Shown: positions 1-7,587 of the stretch, piece after piece | How positions within the stretch are numbered: position 1 is the stretch's first letter | How the letters are laid out: the number at the start of each line of letters is the position of its first letter | Origin: Streptomyces sp. RB17 | Lineage (GTDB): Bacteria; Actinomycetota; Actinomycetes; Streptomycetales; Streptomycetaceae | DNA: 64,000 nt | Direction: 5' to 3' | NCBI RefSeq assembly: GCF_009604455.1 | Contig: NZ_WEGL01000001.1 | Location: 1,364,001-1,428,000, forward strand | The notes under the pieces: generated by a model | What the model saw: the letters and a program-made list of their open reading frames with translations, nothing else | Told to the model about the DNA's origin: nothing | Database searches by the model: none | Program-made: the position numbers and the translations under genes

Positions 1-282
1 CAGGAACCCCGAGCACGATCAGCGTATGGGCTGCCTTGCGCTGAGGCATTCGCTGCTGCCCCTGCAGGTCGCTGAGAGAGCCATAGGCGGGAAGCTGGAC
101 CACGGTGAGACAGTCTGCATGCAGAAGGGGTGCCCACACAGCACGCGTCGGGCGGCGCGGTTCTATTCGCCGTCTGTCCGATCGGACACGGCTGGTGGGA
201 CGCGCACTCAGCACCTGCAGCCGAGCCTGGGCGACGGGACAATAGAGGGGAAGTGCGCGCTCTTGCTCTAAGCTGCGGGGTG

Positions 283-637
283 ATGGTGATGGCGACCCCG
301 ACCATGCTGTGGTGGTGGCACCCCAATCCGCTCAGGGCGGCGTATCGACATCGCTGAGCAATGGTTGTTCCTCGCCGCGGGACTATGCGCTGCGGTGGGC
401 AGCCTTCTGACCGGCTTGGTCACGGGGGTCACGACTGCCGGCCGCCTGGATGCGGAACCGGCTGGACAGCATCCGGTGCAGGCGGTTGTTGTGCGGGAGA
501 CTGCGGTCCGTGGGTCCGCTATCTCCTCCGGGCGTCTTCCCGTGCGGGCCACGGTGCAGTGGAGGGGGACGAGCGGTGTTCCCTGCACCAGCCGGACCGA
601 CGTCGGCGGCGGCGTCGCCGTTCCGGCGTCCTGCTGA
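283..637 (+). pseudogene. Rv1733c-type membrane protein, N-terminal piece (frameshifted, interrupted)
   Basis: I recognise the start of an actinobacterial Rv1733c-like two-helix membrane protein. An opening MVMATPTMLWWWHPNPLR is read in one frame from 283. A shift near 331-338 then moves into a second frame giving RRIDIAEQWLFLAAGLCAAVG, a transmembrane segment with the conserved E-x-W-L-x-L entry, followed by an extracytoplasmic stretch (HPVQAVVV, VQWRGTSGVPCTSRTDV). The reading stops at 637. The missing C-terminal half is found in matching order at 1860-2090, on the far side of a tetR/NTF2 gene pair. Family assignment rests on the NPLRRR-x-D and TVWTD-x-x-G patterns as I know them. Bases 1-282 show nothing else I can name. 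Confidence 0.55.
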
Positions 638-697
638 GAGTTTTCTCCCGAGGATGACGCTGAGCCTGGGCACCTGGTGGTCGCCCGTCGTCAAAGA

Positions 698-1315
698 TCA
701 TGAGGGTGTGCGAGAGGGGCCGATGATGTCGTCCGCTGTGACGCCAAGCAGGTCCAGAGCTCCCTGGATCGCGCGGTCGAACGGTTCTACGGACTGTTCA
801 GCGCGCGCCAGTGTGTAGCCCCCTTGGACGACGGCCGCCAGGGCTGCGGCGGTCTGTTCCGGTCGCAGACGCGCCTCCAGTTCGCCGACCGCCCGGGCCT
901 CGGTGATGGCCTCGGTCAGGCATCGGACGAGGACTGAGAAGGTCTCTCGCACTGGCTTCCGCAGCTCGTCGTCGGCGACGATCTCAGGATCACCCGCCAG
1001 TCGCCCGACACTGCATCCGCGCAGCACGTCCCGTTCCGACATCAGATAGGCGATGATCCGTCGCAGCCCCGAACCTTCACCGGCGAAGAGGCGGCGAATC
1101 TGCGCCTGCATCAGTTCCGCGCTGCGGCGCTCAGCGGCCAGGACCAGGTCCGGCTTTCCCTTGAAGTGGTGGTACATGCTGCCCTGGCCGACGCCCGACC
1201 GACGGAGGACCGCTGTCGGGCTCGTCCCTACGTACCCGCGGTCCCATATCAGTTGCCGAGCGCTTTCGATCAGGCGTTCCTTGGCGTCAGAGGATCGTTC
1301 CACGATCTCGACCAT
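698..1315 (-). CDS. TetR-family transcriptional regulator
   Basis: 205-residue TetR-type repressor. The N-terminal helix-turn-helix is clear (LIESARQLIWDRGYVGTSPTAVLRRSGVGQGSMYHHF, residues 14-50, with the family's typical Y-H-H-F ending). The C-terminal ligand domain is variable and gives no ligand hint. The start codon lies inside a perfect 20-bp palindrome (1313-1332), and no Shine-Dalgarno sequence is visible upstream, so the mRNA may be leaderless or the start may be a few codons downstream. It is divergent from an NTF2-like gene at 1430, the most likely target besides itself. Both genes sit between the two halves of a broken membrane-protein gene and so probably arrived together. Confidence 0.9.
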   Translation of the reverse strand: MVEIVERSSDAKERLIESARQLIWDRGYVGTSPTAVLRRSGVGQGSMYHHFKGKPDLVLAAERRSAELMQAQIRRLFAGEGSGLRRIIAYLMSERDVLRGCSVGRLAGDPEIVADDELRKPVRETFSVLVRCLTEAITEARAVGELEARLRPEQTAAALAAVVQGGYTLARAEQSVEPFDRAIQGALDLLGVTADDIIGPSRTPS

Positions 1316-1332
1316 ACATACATGTATGTATG
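1313..1332. promoter_or_regulatory. Perfect 20-bp palindrome, probable TetR operator
   Basis: CATACATACATGTATGTATG is identical to its own reverse complement. It lies in the divergent tetR/NTF2-like intergenic region and overlaps the tetR start codon (bases 1313-1315). Length, symmetry and position fit an autoregulatory TetR operator; which protein binds it is inferred. Confidence 0.75.
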
Positions 1333-1429
1333 ATTGGCAACGTGCGGCGCGTTCGCGCCCTTCTCCACGCCGCTGCGCCCACCTTCAGGGCCCGTGCGGC
1401 CATGACTCGTCTAACCGATGGAGGTCTTC

Positions 1430-1858
1430 ATGGCGTACGCGAATTCTGTCGAGATCGTCGAAGCGTTCTGGACGCAAGTATGGAATGCGCATGATCCTGA
1501 GAAGGTGGACGACTTCGTCGTGGAGGACTTCGTCGTCACCACCGCTGGCGAGCGCATCGAGGGACGAGAGAACTTCAAGAATTGGATCAGGACCTTCCTC
1601 GACCAGGTCGATGACCTGGTCCTGGAAGTCATCGAGACCTTCCAGAACCAGGACGGTAGCCGGGTCGCCTCGCGCTGGCGGGTAAAGGGACGCAACAACG
1701 GCGTCCTGGGCACCGAGGCTGACGGGCGCCTGATCTCTTTCACCGGCACTGCGATCTGGGCGGTCCGCGAAGACGGCAAGCTTCTGCACAACTGGGTGGA
1801 ACGTGCGAGCTGGGAGTTGTACCAGCAACTCACCGCGACGCCCAAGCAAGCCCATTGA
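1430..1858 (+). CDS. NTF2-like / SnoaL-like domain protein
   Basis: 142-residue protein with the cone-shaped NTF2/SnoaL pattern: an N-terminal helix (VEIVEAFWTQVWNAHDPEKVDDFVVEDFVV), a central GREN-F-x-x-W-I-R helix, and strands ending in SFTGTAIWAVREDGKLLHNWVERASWELYQQL. Such proteins are small ester cyclases, isomerases or ligand-binding proteins; the reaction here cannot be read from sequence. I chose the ATG at 1430 because GGAGG lies at 1420-1424, five bases upstream; the ATG at 1418 overlaps that site. It is divergent from tetR across the palindrome and is its likely regulated partner. Confidence 0.85.
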   Translation: MAYANSVEIVEAFWTQVWNAHDPEKVDDFVVEDFVVTTAGERIEGRENFKNWIRTFLDQVDDLVLEVIETFQNQDGSRVASRWRVKGRNNGVLGTEADGRLISFTGTAIWAVREDGKLLHNWVERASWELYQQLTATPKQAH

Positions 1859-1859
1859 C

Positions 1860-2090
1860 ACGTGCACGGCAGCCCTTACGGTGTGGACTGACGTGCACGG
1901 CTCCCTCACGTCTACTCCCCTGTCCTCGACGCAAGTGGCGGTTGATGCTGGTGGGGCGGGCACCGCGGCTGCGGCCGGTGCGTCCATGGCAGCGCTGGGC
2001 GGGACCTGGGCCGTCCACCGCTTGCTGGACCAGCACCGTATGCGGCAGTGGGACAGAGATTGGGAACGGGCTGATACCCGAGCAACCTGA
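1860..2090 (+). pseudogene. Rv1733c-type membrane protein, C-terminal piece
   Basis: In one frame this stretch reads LTVWTDVHGSL, then a second hydrophobic helix (AGTAAAAGASMAALGGTWAV) and the family-typical ending HRLLDQHRMRQWDRDWERADTRAT before a stop at 2090. It matches, in order, what is missing from the piece at 283-637, so the two are best explained as one gene split by about 1.2 kb carrying tetR and the NTF2-like gene. No start or ribosome-binding site of its own is visible. Confidence 0.5.
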
Positions 2091-2099
2091 GGTGCCCTG

Positions 2100-2362
2100 C
2101 GGCGTCGCGGCGACTCCGTTCCTGCCACGAAGCGCATCATCGGACCGAACATCGGGGCGGTGAGTGAACCAGTGAAGTACAGGCTCGGAACAGACGATTC
2201 CAATGAAGCGAACAGATGGGTCGCCTTCGAATCCAGCACACGCGCCAAGGCGTCGCGCACTGTGGGTGACAGGAACGTCACCGCGTTCAAATCGAGTCGG
2301 TAGCCGGTGGCCGCGAGCACATGATCATCAGCGAGCGCCTCGAGACGAGGGCGGTGGAGCGG
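2100..2362 (-). pseudogene. FAD/NAD(P)-binding oxidoreductase, C-terminal fragment
   Basis: On the minus strand, RPRLEALADDHVLAATGYRLDL is followed by NAVTFLSPTVRDALARV and ESSVPSLYFTGSLTAPMFGPMMRFVAGTE. This is the C-terminal signature of a flavin-dependent monooxygenase/oxidoreductase: the A-T-G-Y-R motif and the late S-x-P-x-L-Y-F-T-G segment. The N-terminal FAD-binding GxGxxG half is absent. The reading breaks off near 2362-2400, where a replication-protein remnant in the opposite orientation begins, so the mobile-element module probably truncated this gene. Ends are approximate. Confidence 0.5.
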
Positions 2363-2403
2363 CTTTGGGCTGGAGCTGCTTTGGCGCGAGTGATCATGGC
2401 CCC

Positions 2404-2667
2404 GTAAGCCGCTACTCCACCACTCTCGGCGCCCTGCGCCAGGAACGCGCCGACTACCGCGCCGCTCAAGAGCACGCTGCCCTCGGCCTGGACGACGTCG
2501 AGCCGGACACCGTCCTGGTCCTGGCCGACTGGCAGTACGCCGGCCACGGCCACACCCCCGGCGAATCCGCCCTCGCCGCCACCATCGCCCGCGATCTCCA
2601 GCTCAACCGCGAAACCGCCCGCGAAGCCCTACGCGACCAACTCGCCTTGGAAGGAGCCGCAGCATGA
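2404..2667 (+). pseudogene. RepSA-type replication initiator, C-terminal remnant
   Basis: From about residue Y (2413) the frame reads YSTTLGALRQERADYRAAQE and then DTVLVLADWQYAGHGHTPGE, ending ATIARDLQLNRETAREALRDQLALEGAAA. This resembles the C-terminus of the RepSA-type replication initiators of pSAM2-like actinomycete integrative elements, always followed by xis and int, as here. The stop TGA (2665-2667) overlaps the xis ATG (2664). The catalytic N-terminal part is absent and the upstream in-frame sequence is unrelated, so this is a remnant. Confidence 0.55.
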
Positions 2668-2852
2668 CCACCGCTACCGCTGAACTGCTGACCGTGCCGG
2701 AAGTCATGGTGCGGCTGAAGCTCGGACGCTCGAAGGTCTACGACCTGATCCGCTCGCGTCGCCTGACATCGATCAAGATCGATGGCGCCCGCCGCATTCC
2801 CGCCGACGCCGTCCAGGACTTCATCCTCGGCAAGATCGAGGAGGCTGCCTGA
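2664..2852 (+). CDS. xis: Excisionase-type helix-turn-helix protein (Xis)
   Basis: 62-residue protein with a single winged helix-turn-helix of the excisionase/MerR type: LLTVPEVMVRLKLGRSKVYDLIRSRRLTSIKIDGARRIPADAVQDFI. In pSAM2-like elements this recombination directionality factor acts with the adjacent integrase to favour excision. It overlaps the repSA remnant by 4 bases and its stop overlaps the integrase ATG (2852), preserving the rep-xis-int order. It appears intact, but its partner integrase is broken, so any activity would need another integrase. Confidence 0.85.
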   Translation: MTTATAELLTVPEVMVRLKLGRSKVYDLIRSRRLTSIKIDGARRIPADAVQDFILGKIEEAA

Positions 2853-3802
2853 TGGCCGGTCAGCGCAGGCGCAACCCGAACGGCGCGGGCACCATCACCA
2901 AGCGGAAGGACGGCCGCTACCAGTGCGCGGTCTACGTGCTGCAGCCGGACGGCACCCGCGCCCGCAAGTTTGCCTACGGCAAGACCTGGGCCGAGTGCGA
3001 CGCCAAGCGCCGGGAACTGCTCGACAAGGTCGACCAGGGCGTGCCCGTGCCGACTCGGTCGGCCAAGCTCTCCGAGTGGCTGCCGTACTGGGTGGAGAAC
3101 GTCATCAAGGCTCGCCGGAAGCTGAGCACGTACGACAAGTACGAGGCGCACGTCCGGCTGTACCTCGTGCCCATGCTTGGCGCCAAGCGGCTCGAATCTC
3201 TCAGCGTTCCCGACGTACGCCGGTTCCTCGTGGGCTTGGAGCAGGAGACGACAGCGGCAACGGCCAAAGAGTCGCACCGAGTTCTGCGGTCGGCGCTGTC
3301 CTCGGCCTACCGCGAGGAGATGATCACGCGGAACGTCGCCAAGCTCGTCGAGCCTCCCCGCACCGACAGCGGCGAGCTGAAGCCCTGGAGCCTGGACGAG
3401 ACGCTCGACTTCCTGGCCGCCTCACGTAAGGACCCGCTCTACCGCGGCCTTCGTGCTCGCCATCGCCATGGGCCTCCGCCGGGGCGAGATCGTCGGTCTC
3501 CGCTGGTCGGACCTCGACCTCGACAACCGAGTCCTCTACGTCCGCCAGCAGACACAGCGCCGTCGTGGCGTCCTCTACGACGACGACCCCAAGAGCCGTC
3601 GTCGCCGTGCCGTCCCGCTGCCCGCGTTGTGCATCGCGCCCCTGCGCTGGCACCGGATGCGGCAGGCGGCGGCTCGGGCGAAAGCGGGGGAGACCTGGCA
3701 GGAGTCCGCCTACTGTCTTCACCACCCGCACCGGCCGCCCGGTCCGAGCCGCGCAACCTGTACCGCTCCTTCACCGGCATCGCCCAGCCCGCCGGCCTCC
3801 GC
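2852..3802 (+). pseudogene. int: Tyrosine integrase, frameshifted and truncated before the active site
   Basis: The N-terminal arm and core-binding domains are intact (MAGQRRRNPNGAGTITKR..., LSEWLPYWVENVIKARRKLSTYDKYEAHVRLYLVP). Three single-base additions then move the frame: near 3443 (C), where AAFVLAIAMGLRRGEIVGLRW resumes, near 3714 (T), where VFTTRTGRPV resumes, and near 3745 (C), where EPRNLYRSFTGIAQPAGLRVIRL resumes. The sequence ends at this last segment, exactly where the H-x-x-R box and catalytic Tyr should follow. It then runs straight into the tail of a different xis gene. The gene is therefore dead even if the frameshifts were sequencing errors. Confidence 0.85.
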
Positions 3803-3911
3803 GTGATCCGGCTTAGGTCCCCGCGGATTCCGGGTCGGCCGGCATCTCCGGTTCGACCCTGACGACGTGCGCGCATGGGTCAAGTCCCGCATGGAAGGGG
3901 CTGCTGCCTGA
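3803..3911 (+). pseudogene. Second xis gene, C-terminal fragment
   Basis: The frame reads GPRGFRVGRHLRFDPDDVRAW and then VKSRMEGAAA before a stop at 3909-3911. This is the typical end of an actinomycete excisionase (R-V-G-R-H-L-R-F-D-x-x-D-V-x-A-W). The N-terminal helix-turn-helix half is missing and is replaced by the truncated integrase. The TGA overlaps the ATG of the intact integrase (TGATG), the normal xis-int coupling, so this tail belongs to that downstream element. Confidence 0.7.
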
Positions 3912-5158
3912 TGGCCGGACACATCCAAGACCGCTGGTACAAGAACGTCTCCGGCCCGGACGGCAAGACGGTCAGGGCCAAGACCGAGCGCTACGGCGTC
4001 GGTCATCGCTACCGGGCCCGGTACATCGCCCCGGACGGCTCCGAGAAGTCCAAGAGCTTCCCGGACAAGCAGAAACGCAAGGCAGAAGCCTGGTTGGCCA
4101 ACATCGAAGCGGACATGTCCCAGGGGCGGTACATCGACCCGACGGCGGGCTCGATCACCTTCGGGCAGTACGTCAAGGACTGGATGGCGGCACTGACGAT
4201 CGACCCGGTGACGCGCGAGGCCGTTGAGATCCGGCTGAGGGTCCACGCCCTTCCGTACCTCGGTGACCGCCCTATGGGGTCCTTCCGGCCGTTGCACCTG
4301 CGTGCCTGGATGCGAGAGCTGGAGGCAACGGGGCGTGCGGCGTCCTACCGGCGGTCGATCTTCGCCAACGTGTCCGCCGTGTTCACGGCCGCCGTGGAAG
4401 ATCGGATCATCGCCGAGAACCCCTGCCGAGCTCGCTCGGTCCGGGCGCCGTCCCTCGACGGGCGCAAGGTCAAGCCCTGGTCCATCGAGCGCGTGATGGC
4501 GGTGCACGACGCACTACCGGATGCCTACCGAGAGATGGTCTCCCTGGGCGCGGGGTGCGGTCTTCGGCAAGGCGAGATCTTCGGCCTGGCCCTCGAAGAC
4601 GTCGACTTCCTCGGCGGTACGGTCCACGTCGTCCGGCAGGTCAAGATGCTCCGAGGCACCCAGGCGGTCTTCGGCCCGCCCAAGGGAGGCAAGGAACGGC
4701 GCGTGCCCTTGCCCGAGACAGTCTCCTTCGCGCTGGCCGCTCACATCACGAAGCATGAGCCGGTTGAGGTCACGCTGCCCTGGAAGACACCGGACGGTCC
4801 GCCCGTGACGGCCTCGCTGCTGTTCGTCAATGTCCGGAACAAGGCTCTGGCTGTGCACCGAACTCGCTTCAACCGCTTTGTGTGGCGACCGGCTCTCACA
4901 TCCGCCGGCATCCCCCTCGGACGCGAGAACGGCATGCACGCTCTTCGCCACTTCTACGCGTCCGTGCTCCTGGACGCGGGGGAGAGCATCAAGGCCCTGA
5001 GCGAATATCTCGGCCACCACGACTCCAGCTTCACTCTCCGGACCTACACGCACCTGATGCCGAACAGCGAGGCGCGCACCCGGGCCGCCGTGGATCGCGT
5101 CTTCCAGGACCCCGACAGCACCGAGGACGGCCCCGAGACGGCCCAGGGGGCAAGCTAG
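3911..5158 (+). CDS. int: Tyrosine recombinase, site-specific integrase (intact)
   Basis: 415-residue phage/ICE-type integrase. An N-terminal AP2-like arm-binding domain (residues 1-65) is followed by a SAM-like core-binding domain (about 75-190) and the catalytic domain. All expected active-site residues are visible: Arg219 (GLRQGE), His343 and Arg346 (HALRH), His369 (LGHHDSS) and Tyr379 (RTYTHLMP). I prefer the ATG at 3911 over the upstream in-frame ATG at 3875 because it overlaps the xis-fragment stop. Unlike its neighbour it looks functional. No tRNA gene or obvious att core was found next to its 3' end. Confidence 0.93.
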   Translation: MAGHIQDRWYKNVSGPDGKTVRAKTERYGVGHRYRARYIAPDGSEKSKSFPDKQKRKAEAWLANIEADMSQGRYIDPTAGSITFGQYVKDWMAALTIDPVTREAVEIRLRVHALPYLGDRPMGSFRPLHLRAWMRELEATGRAASYRRSIFANVSAVFTAAVEDRIIAENPCRARSVRAPSLDGRKVKPWSIERVMAVHDALPDAYREMVSLGAGCGLRQGEIFGLALEDVDFLGGTVHVVRQVKMLRGTQAVFGPPKGGKERRVPLPETVSFALAAHITKHEPVEVTLPWKTPDGPPVTASLLFVNVRNKALAVHRTRFNRFVWRPALTSAGIPLGRENGMHALRHFYASVLLDAGESIKALSEYLGHHDSSFTLRTYTHLMPNSEARTRAAVDRVFQDPDSTEDGPETAQGAS

Positions 5159-5210
5159 GCCCCTGACCTGTGTCTTACTCAGAACAGCCACAACTGATCA
5201 CCGGCGGTTC

Positions 5211-5254
5211 CGAGCGCCCTCCCACGGCCCCACGGCGGCCCGGGAGGGCGCTCG
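5211..5254 (+). terminator. 13-bp inverted repeat after the integrase
   Basis: The arms at 5211-5223 (CGAGCGCCCTCCC) and 5242-5254 are perfectly complementary around an 18-base GC-rich loop, 53 bases after the integrase stop. Rho-independent terminators in this group often lack a T run. The rest of 5159-5502 shows no gene I can support. Confidence 0.7.
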
Positions 5255-5502
5255 TGCGTGGGGCGACAACAGCGGTGAGCACCGCATGGCGGAGTGTCCA
5301 CGTCCATCCGAACGGCCACGGTCGACTCGCCGGTCGCGACCTCAGTGCGGAAGATGAGTGGGATCGCTCGTGCAAGGCGTGAAGGATGGCACATGTCCCC
5401 AGGCTTCCCCGGTCGTTCCGGCGGTGGCGGTCAGCCGCAGGGGGCCCGGCTGATGCCCGTCTTGCCAAGGCCCAGCGGTACCGACGTGCGGGAGGAGGAG
5501 CG

Positions 5503-6312
5503 GTGGGCAGCCTGGTCGTCGTAGGAGTGGACGGCTCGTCGTCGAGCCATGCCGCGGTGGTTCAGGCCGCACGGGAGGCCCAGCGTCGCCGGGCGGAGCT
5601 GCGGGTGGTGCACGCCTTCAGCTGGCCGGTCGGGCCCATGTACGCGCCGCTGGACCCGTCGCCGCTCAACAGCCTGGCGCACGACGCGGCGCAGGACGCC
5701 CGGAGTGTGGCGCCCGAGGTGGAGGTCGGCGAGGCCGTGATGATCGGCGGTGCGGTGTCGGTGCTGGTGGCCGAGTCGCGCGCCGCGGACCTCGTGGTCG
5801 TGGGCCGCCGGGGCATCGGGGGCTTCGTCGGCATGCTGCTGGGCTCGACGGCGGTGTCCCTGGCCGCCCACAGCCACTGTCCGGTGCTGGTGGTCCGCGA
5901 GGAACAGGCCGGCGCCGGCCCGGTCGTGCTGGCCGTCGACGGCTCGCCCGAAGGTGAGGGGGCGGTCGAATTCGCCTTCGCCGAGGCGGCGTTGCGGGGA
6001 ACCGGGCTCCATGTCGTGCACGCGTGGCTGCCGGACCATGCGCCGGCCGGTACCGGCGTGGAGAGCGCGGAGCGTCTCCCCGCCCAGGCAGTCGCCGGTC
6101 ATGGCGAGCGGTATCCGGACGTCACGGTCGGACAGGAAGTGCTGAGCGGCGAAACCCGCGAGGTCCTGATCGAGGCGAGCAGGAACGCCCAGTTGATGGT
6201 CGTCGGAGCCAGGGGGCGCGGCGGCTTTTCCGGGATGCTCCTGGGTTCGGTGAGCCAGGCGCTGCTGCACCACGCGCACTGCCCGGTCGCCGTGGTCCGC
6301 GGCAAGGCGTGA
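5503..6312 (+). CDS. Universal stress protein, two UspA domains
   Basis: 269-residue tandem UspA protein. Both halves carry the ATP-binding G-2x-G-9x-G-S/T pattern: GRRGIGGFVGMLLGST in domain 1 and GARGRGGFSGMLLGSV in domain 2, each followed by CPV-x-V-V. Start at GTG 5503, preceded by GGAGGAGGAG (5491-5500). Double-domain Usps of this kind in actinomycetes are usually linked to hypoxia or stationary phase. Here it heads a co-directional run with an alcohol dehydrogenase, GH15, G6PDH and gluconokinase, suggesting stress-time carbon metabolism. That link is inference. Confidence 0.92.
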   Translation: MGSLVVVGVDGSSSSHAAVVQAAREAQRRRAELRVVHAFSWPVGPMYAPLDPSPLNSLAHDAAQDARSVAPEVEVGEAVMIGGAVSVLVAESRAADLVVVGRRGIGGFVGMLLGSTAVSLAAHSHCPVLVVREEQAGAGPVVLAVDGSPEGEGAVEFAFAEAALRGTGLHVVHAWLPDHAPAGTGVESAERLPAQAVAGHGERYPDVTVGQEVLSGETREVLIEASRNAQLMVVGARGRGGFSGMLLGSVSQALLHHAHCPVAVVRGKA

Positions 6313-6517
6313 GCTCCGGTTGCCCGTCCCGGAGACGTCCCGGACCGTGTGAACACGCCTGTCCCGGCACCGGCCGTGGGCCGCGGGGTTCTCGGGTCGC
6401 GAGGCGGCTCGGACCTTGCGACAGTGGCAGGAGTGACGGCTGATGCCGGATGCCGGAGCCGATTCGGCCGGCAGCCATCGTCGCGGACGACGGTGGGCCG
6501 GGAGGAAGGGCAGGCGC

Positions 6518-7567
6518 ATGAAGGCGTTCGTGATGAAGGAGATCGGCCGGGTCGGCTTCATGGAGAAGCCCGTTCCGGAACCGGGTCCGTGCGACGCGGT
6601 GGTCAGGACGACCAGGGCCCTGATCTGCACATCCGATTCCCACACGGTTCAAGGCGGTATCGGCCCGAGACAGAACCTGACGCTGGGTCACGAAGCGGTG
6701 GGCACCGTGTATGCCGTGGGCAGCGAGGTGCAGGACTTCCGGCCCGGCGACCGTGTTCTGGTCGGCGCCATCACTCCCGACTGGGGTGACCTGGCCGCTC
6801 AGAACGGGTTCCCGTCGCAGTCCGGCGGACCGCTCGGCGGATTCAAGTTCGCGAACCGCAAGGACGGGGTCTTCGCCGACTGCTTCCACGTCAACGACGC
6901 TGACGCCAACCTCGCCAGGATCCCGGACGCCATCAGCGACGACGCGGCGGTCTACTGCGCGGACATGATGTCGACCGGATTCATGGGAGCGGAGAAGGGG
7001 GACATCCCGATCGGCGGAACCGTGGCCGTCCTCGCGCAAGGACCGGTGGGCCTGATGGCGACGGCGGGAGCCAGGCTCCGCGGCGCCGGCCGGGTCATCG
7101 GGGTCGAGTCGGTGCCCAGCAGACAGAAGCTGGCGCGGGAGTACGGCGCCGACGAGATCGTGGACTTCAGCAGCGAGGACGTCGTCGAGCGGATCCACGA
7201 GCTGACCGGCGGCCAAGGGGTCGACACCGCCATCGAGGCACTGGGCGCGGACATCACCTTCCAGACCGCCGTGAAGATCACCAAGCCCGGCGGCACCATC
7301 TCCAACATCGGTTACTTCGGCGAGGGCGAGTTCATCCGCATCCCCCGCGTCGAGTGGGGCGTGGGCATGGCGGACCAGACGATCGCGACCGGGCTCTGCC
7401 CCGGCGGCCGGCTGCGCATGGAACGGCTGCTGCGGGTGCTGGAGGCGAAGCGCCTCGACCCCACGCACATGACCACCCACACGTTCTCCTTCGACGACAT
7501 GGAGCGGGCCTTCGAGGTCTCGGACAAGAAACTCGAAGACGTCGTGAAGGTGCTGATCACCTTCTAG
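6518..7567 (+). CDS. Zinc-dependent secondary alcohol dehydrogenase
   Basis: 349-residue medium-chain dehydrogenase closely resembling the NADP-dependent secondary (isopropanol) alcohol dehydrogenases of Thermoanaerobacter and Clostridium. Shared features are the MKAFVMKEIG opening, Cys37 in CTSD, His58-Glu59 in GHE, the PDW segment, D-M-M-S-T-G-F (third zinc ligand region), the VAVLAQGPVGLMA nucleotide-binding loop, and GLCPGGRLRMERL near the end. Start at ATG 6518, behind GGGAGGAAGGG; the longer in-frame reading lacks such a site. It would interconvert secondary alcohols or aldehydes with ketones. Substrate and cofactor are inferred from the family. Confidence 0.9.
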   Translation: MKAFVMKEIGRVGFMEKPVPEPGPCDAVVRTTRALICTSDSHTVQGGIGPRQNLTLGHEAVGTVYAVGSEVQDFRPGDRVLVGAITPDWGDLAAQNGFPSQSGGPLGGFKFANRKDGVFADCFHVNDADANLARIPDAISDDAAVYCADMMSTGFMGAEKGDIPIGGTVAVLAQGPVGLMATAGARLRGAGRVIGVESVPSRQKLAREYGADEIVDFSSEDVVERIHELTGGQGVDTAIEALGADITFQTAVKITKPGGTISNIGYFGEGEFIRIPRVEWGVGMADQTIATGLCPGGRLRMERLLRVLEAKRLDPTHMTTHTFSFDDMERAFEVSDKKLEDVVKVLITF

Positions 7568-7587
7568 GCGCCGCGGAAGCGAGAAGC

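Noticed and set aside
1..282. Short reading frames at the start of the window
   Set aside because: No Shine-Dalgarno sequence, domain or consistent codon bias; I can support nothing before the membrane-protein remnant.
2210..2240. att site suggested by TTCGAATCC near 2229
   Set aside because: The flanking bases do not form a T stem and no second copy was found near the integrases; the stretch is part of an oxidoreductase remnant.
5386..5500. DevR/DosR-type operator in front of the universal stress gene
   Set aside because: Only loose GGG/CCC half-matches are present; no convincing palindrome with correct spacing.
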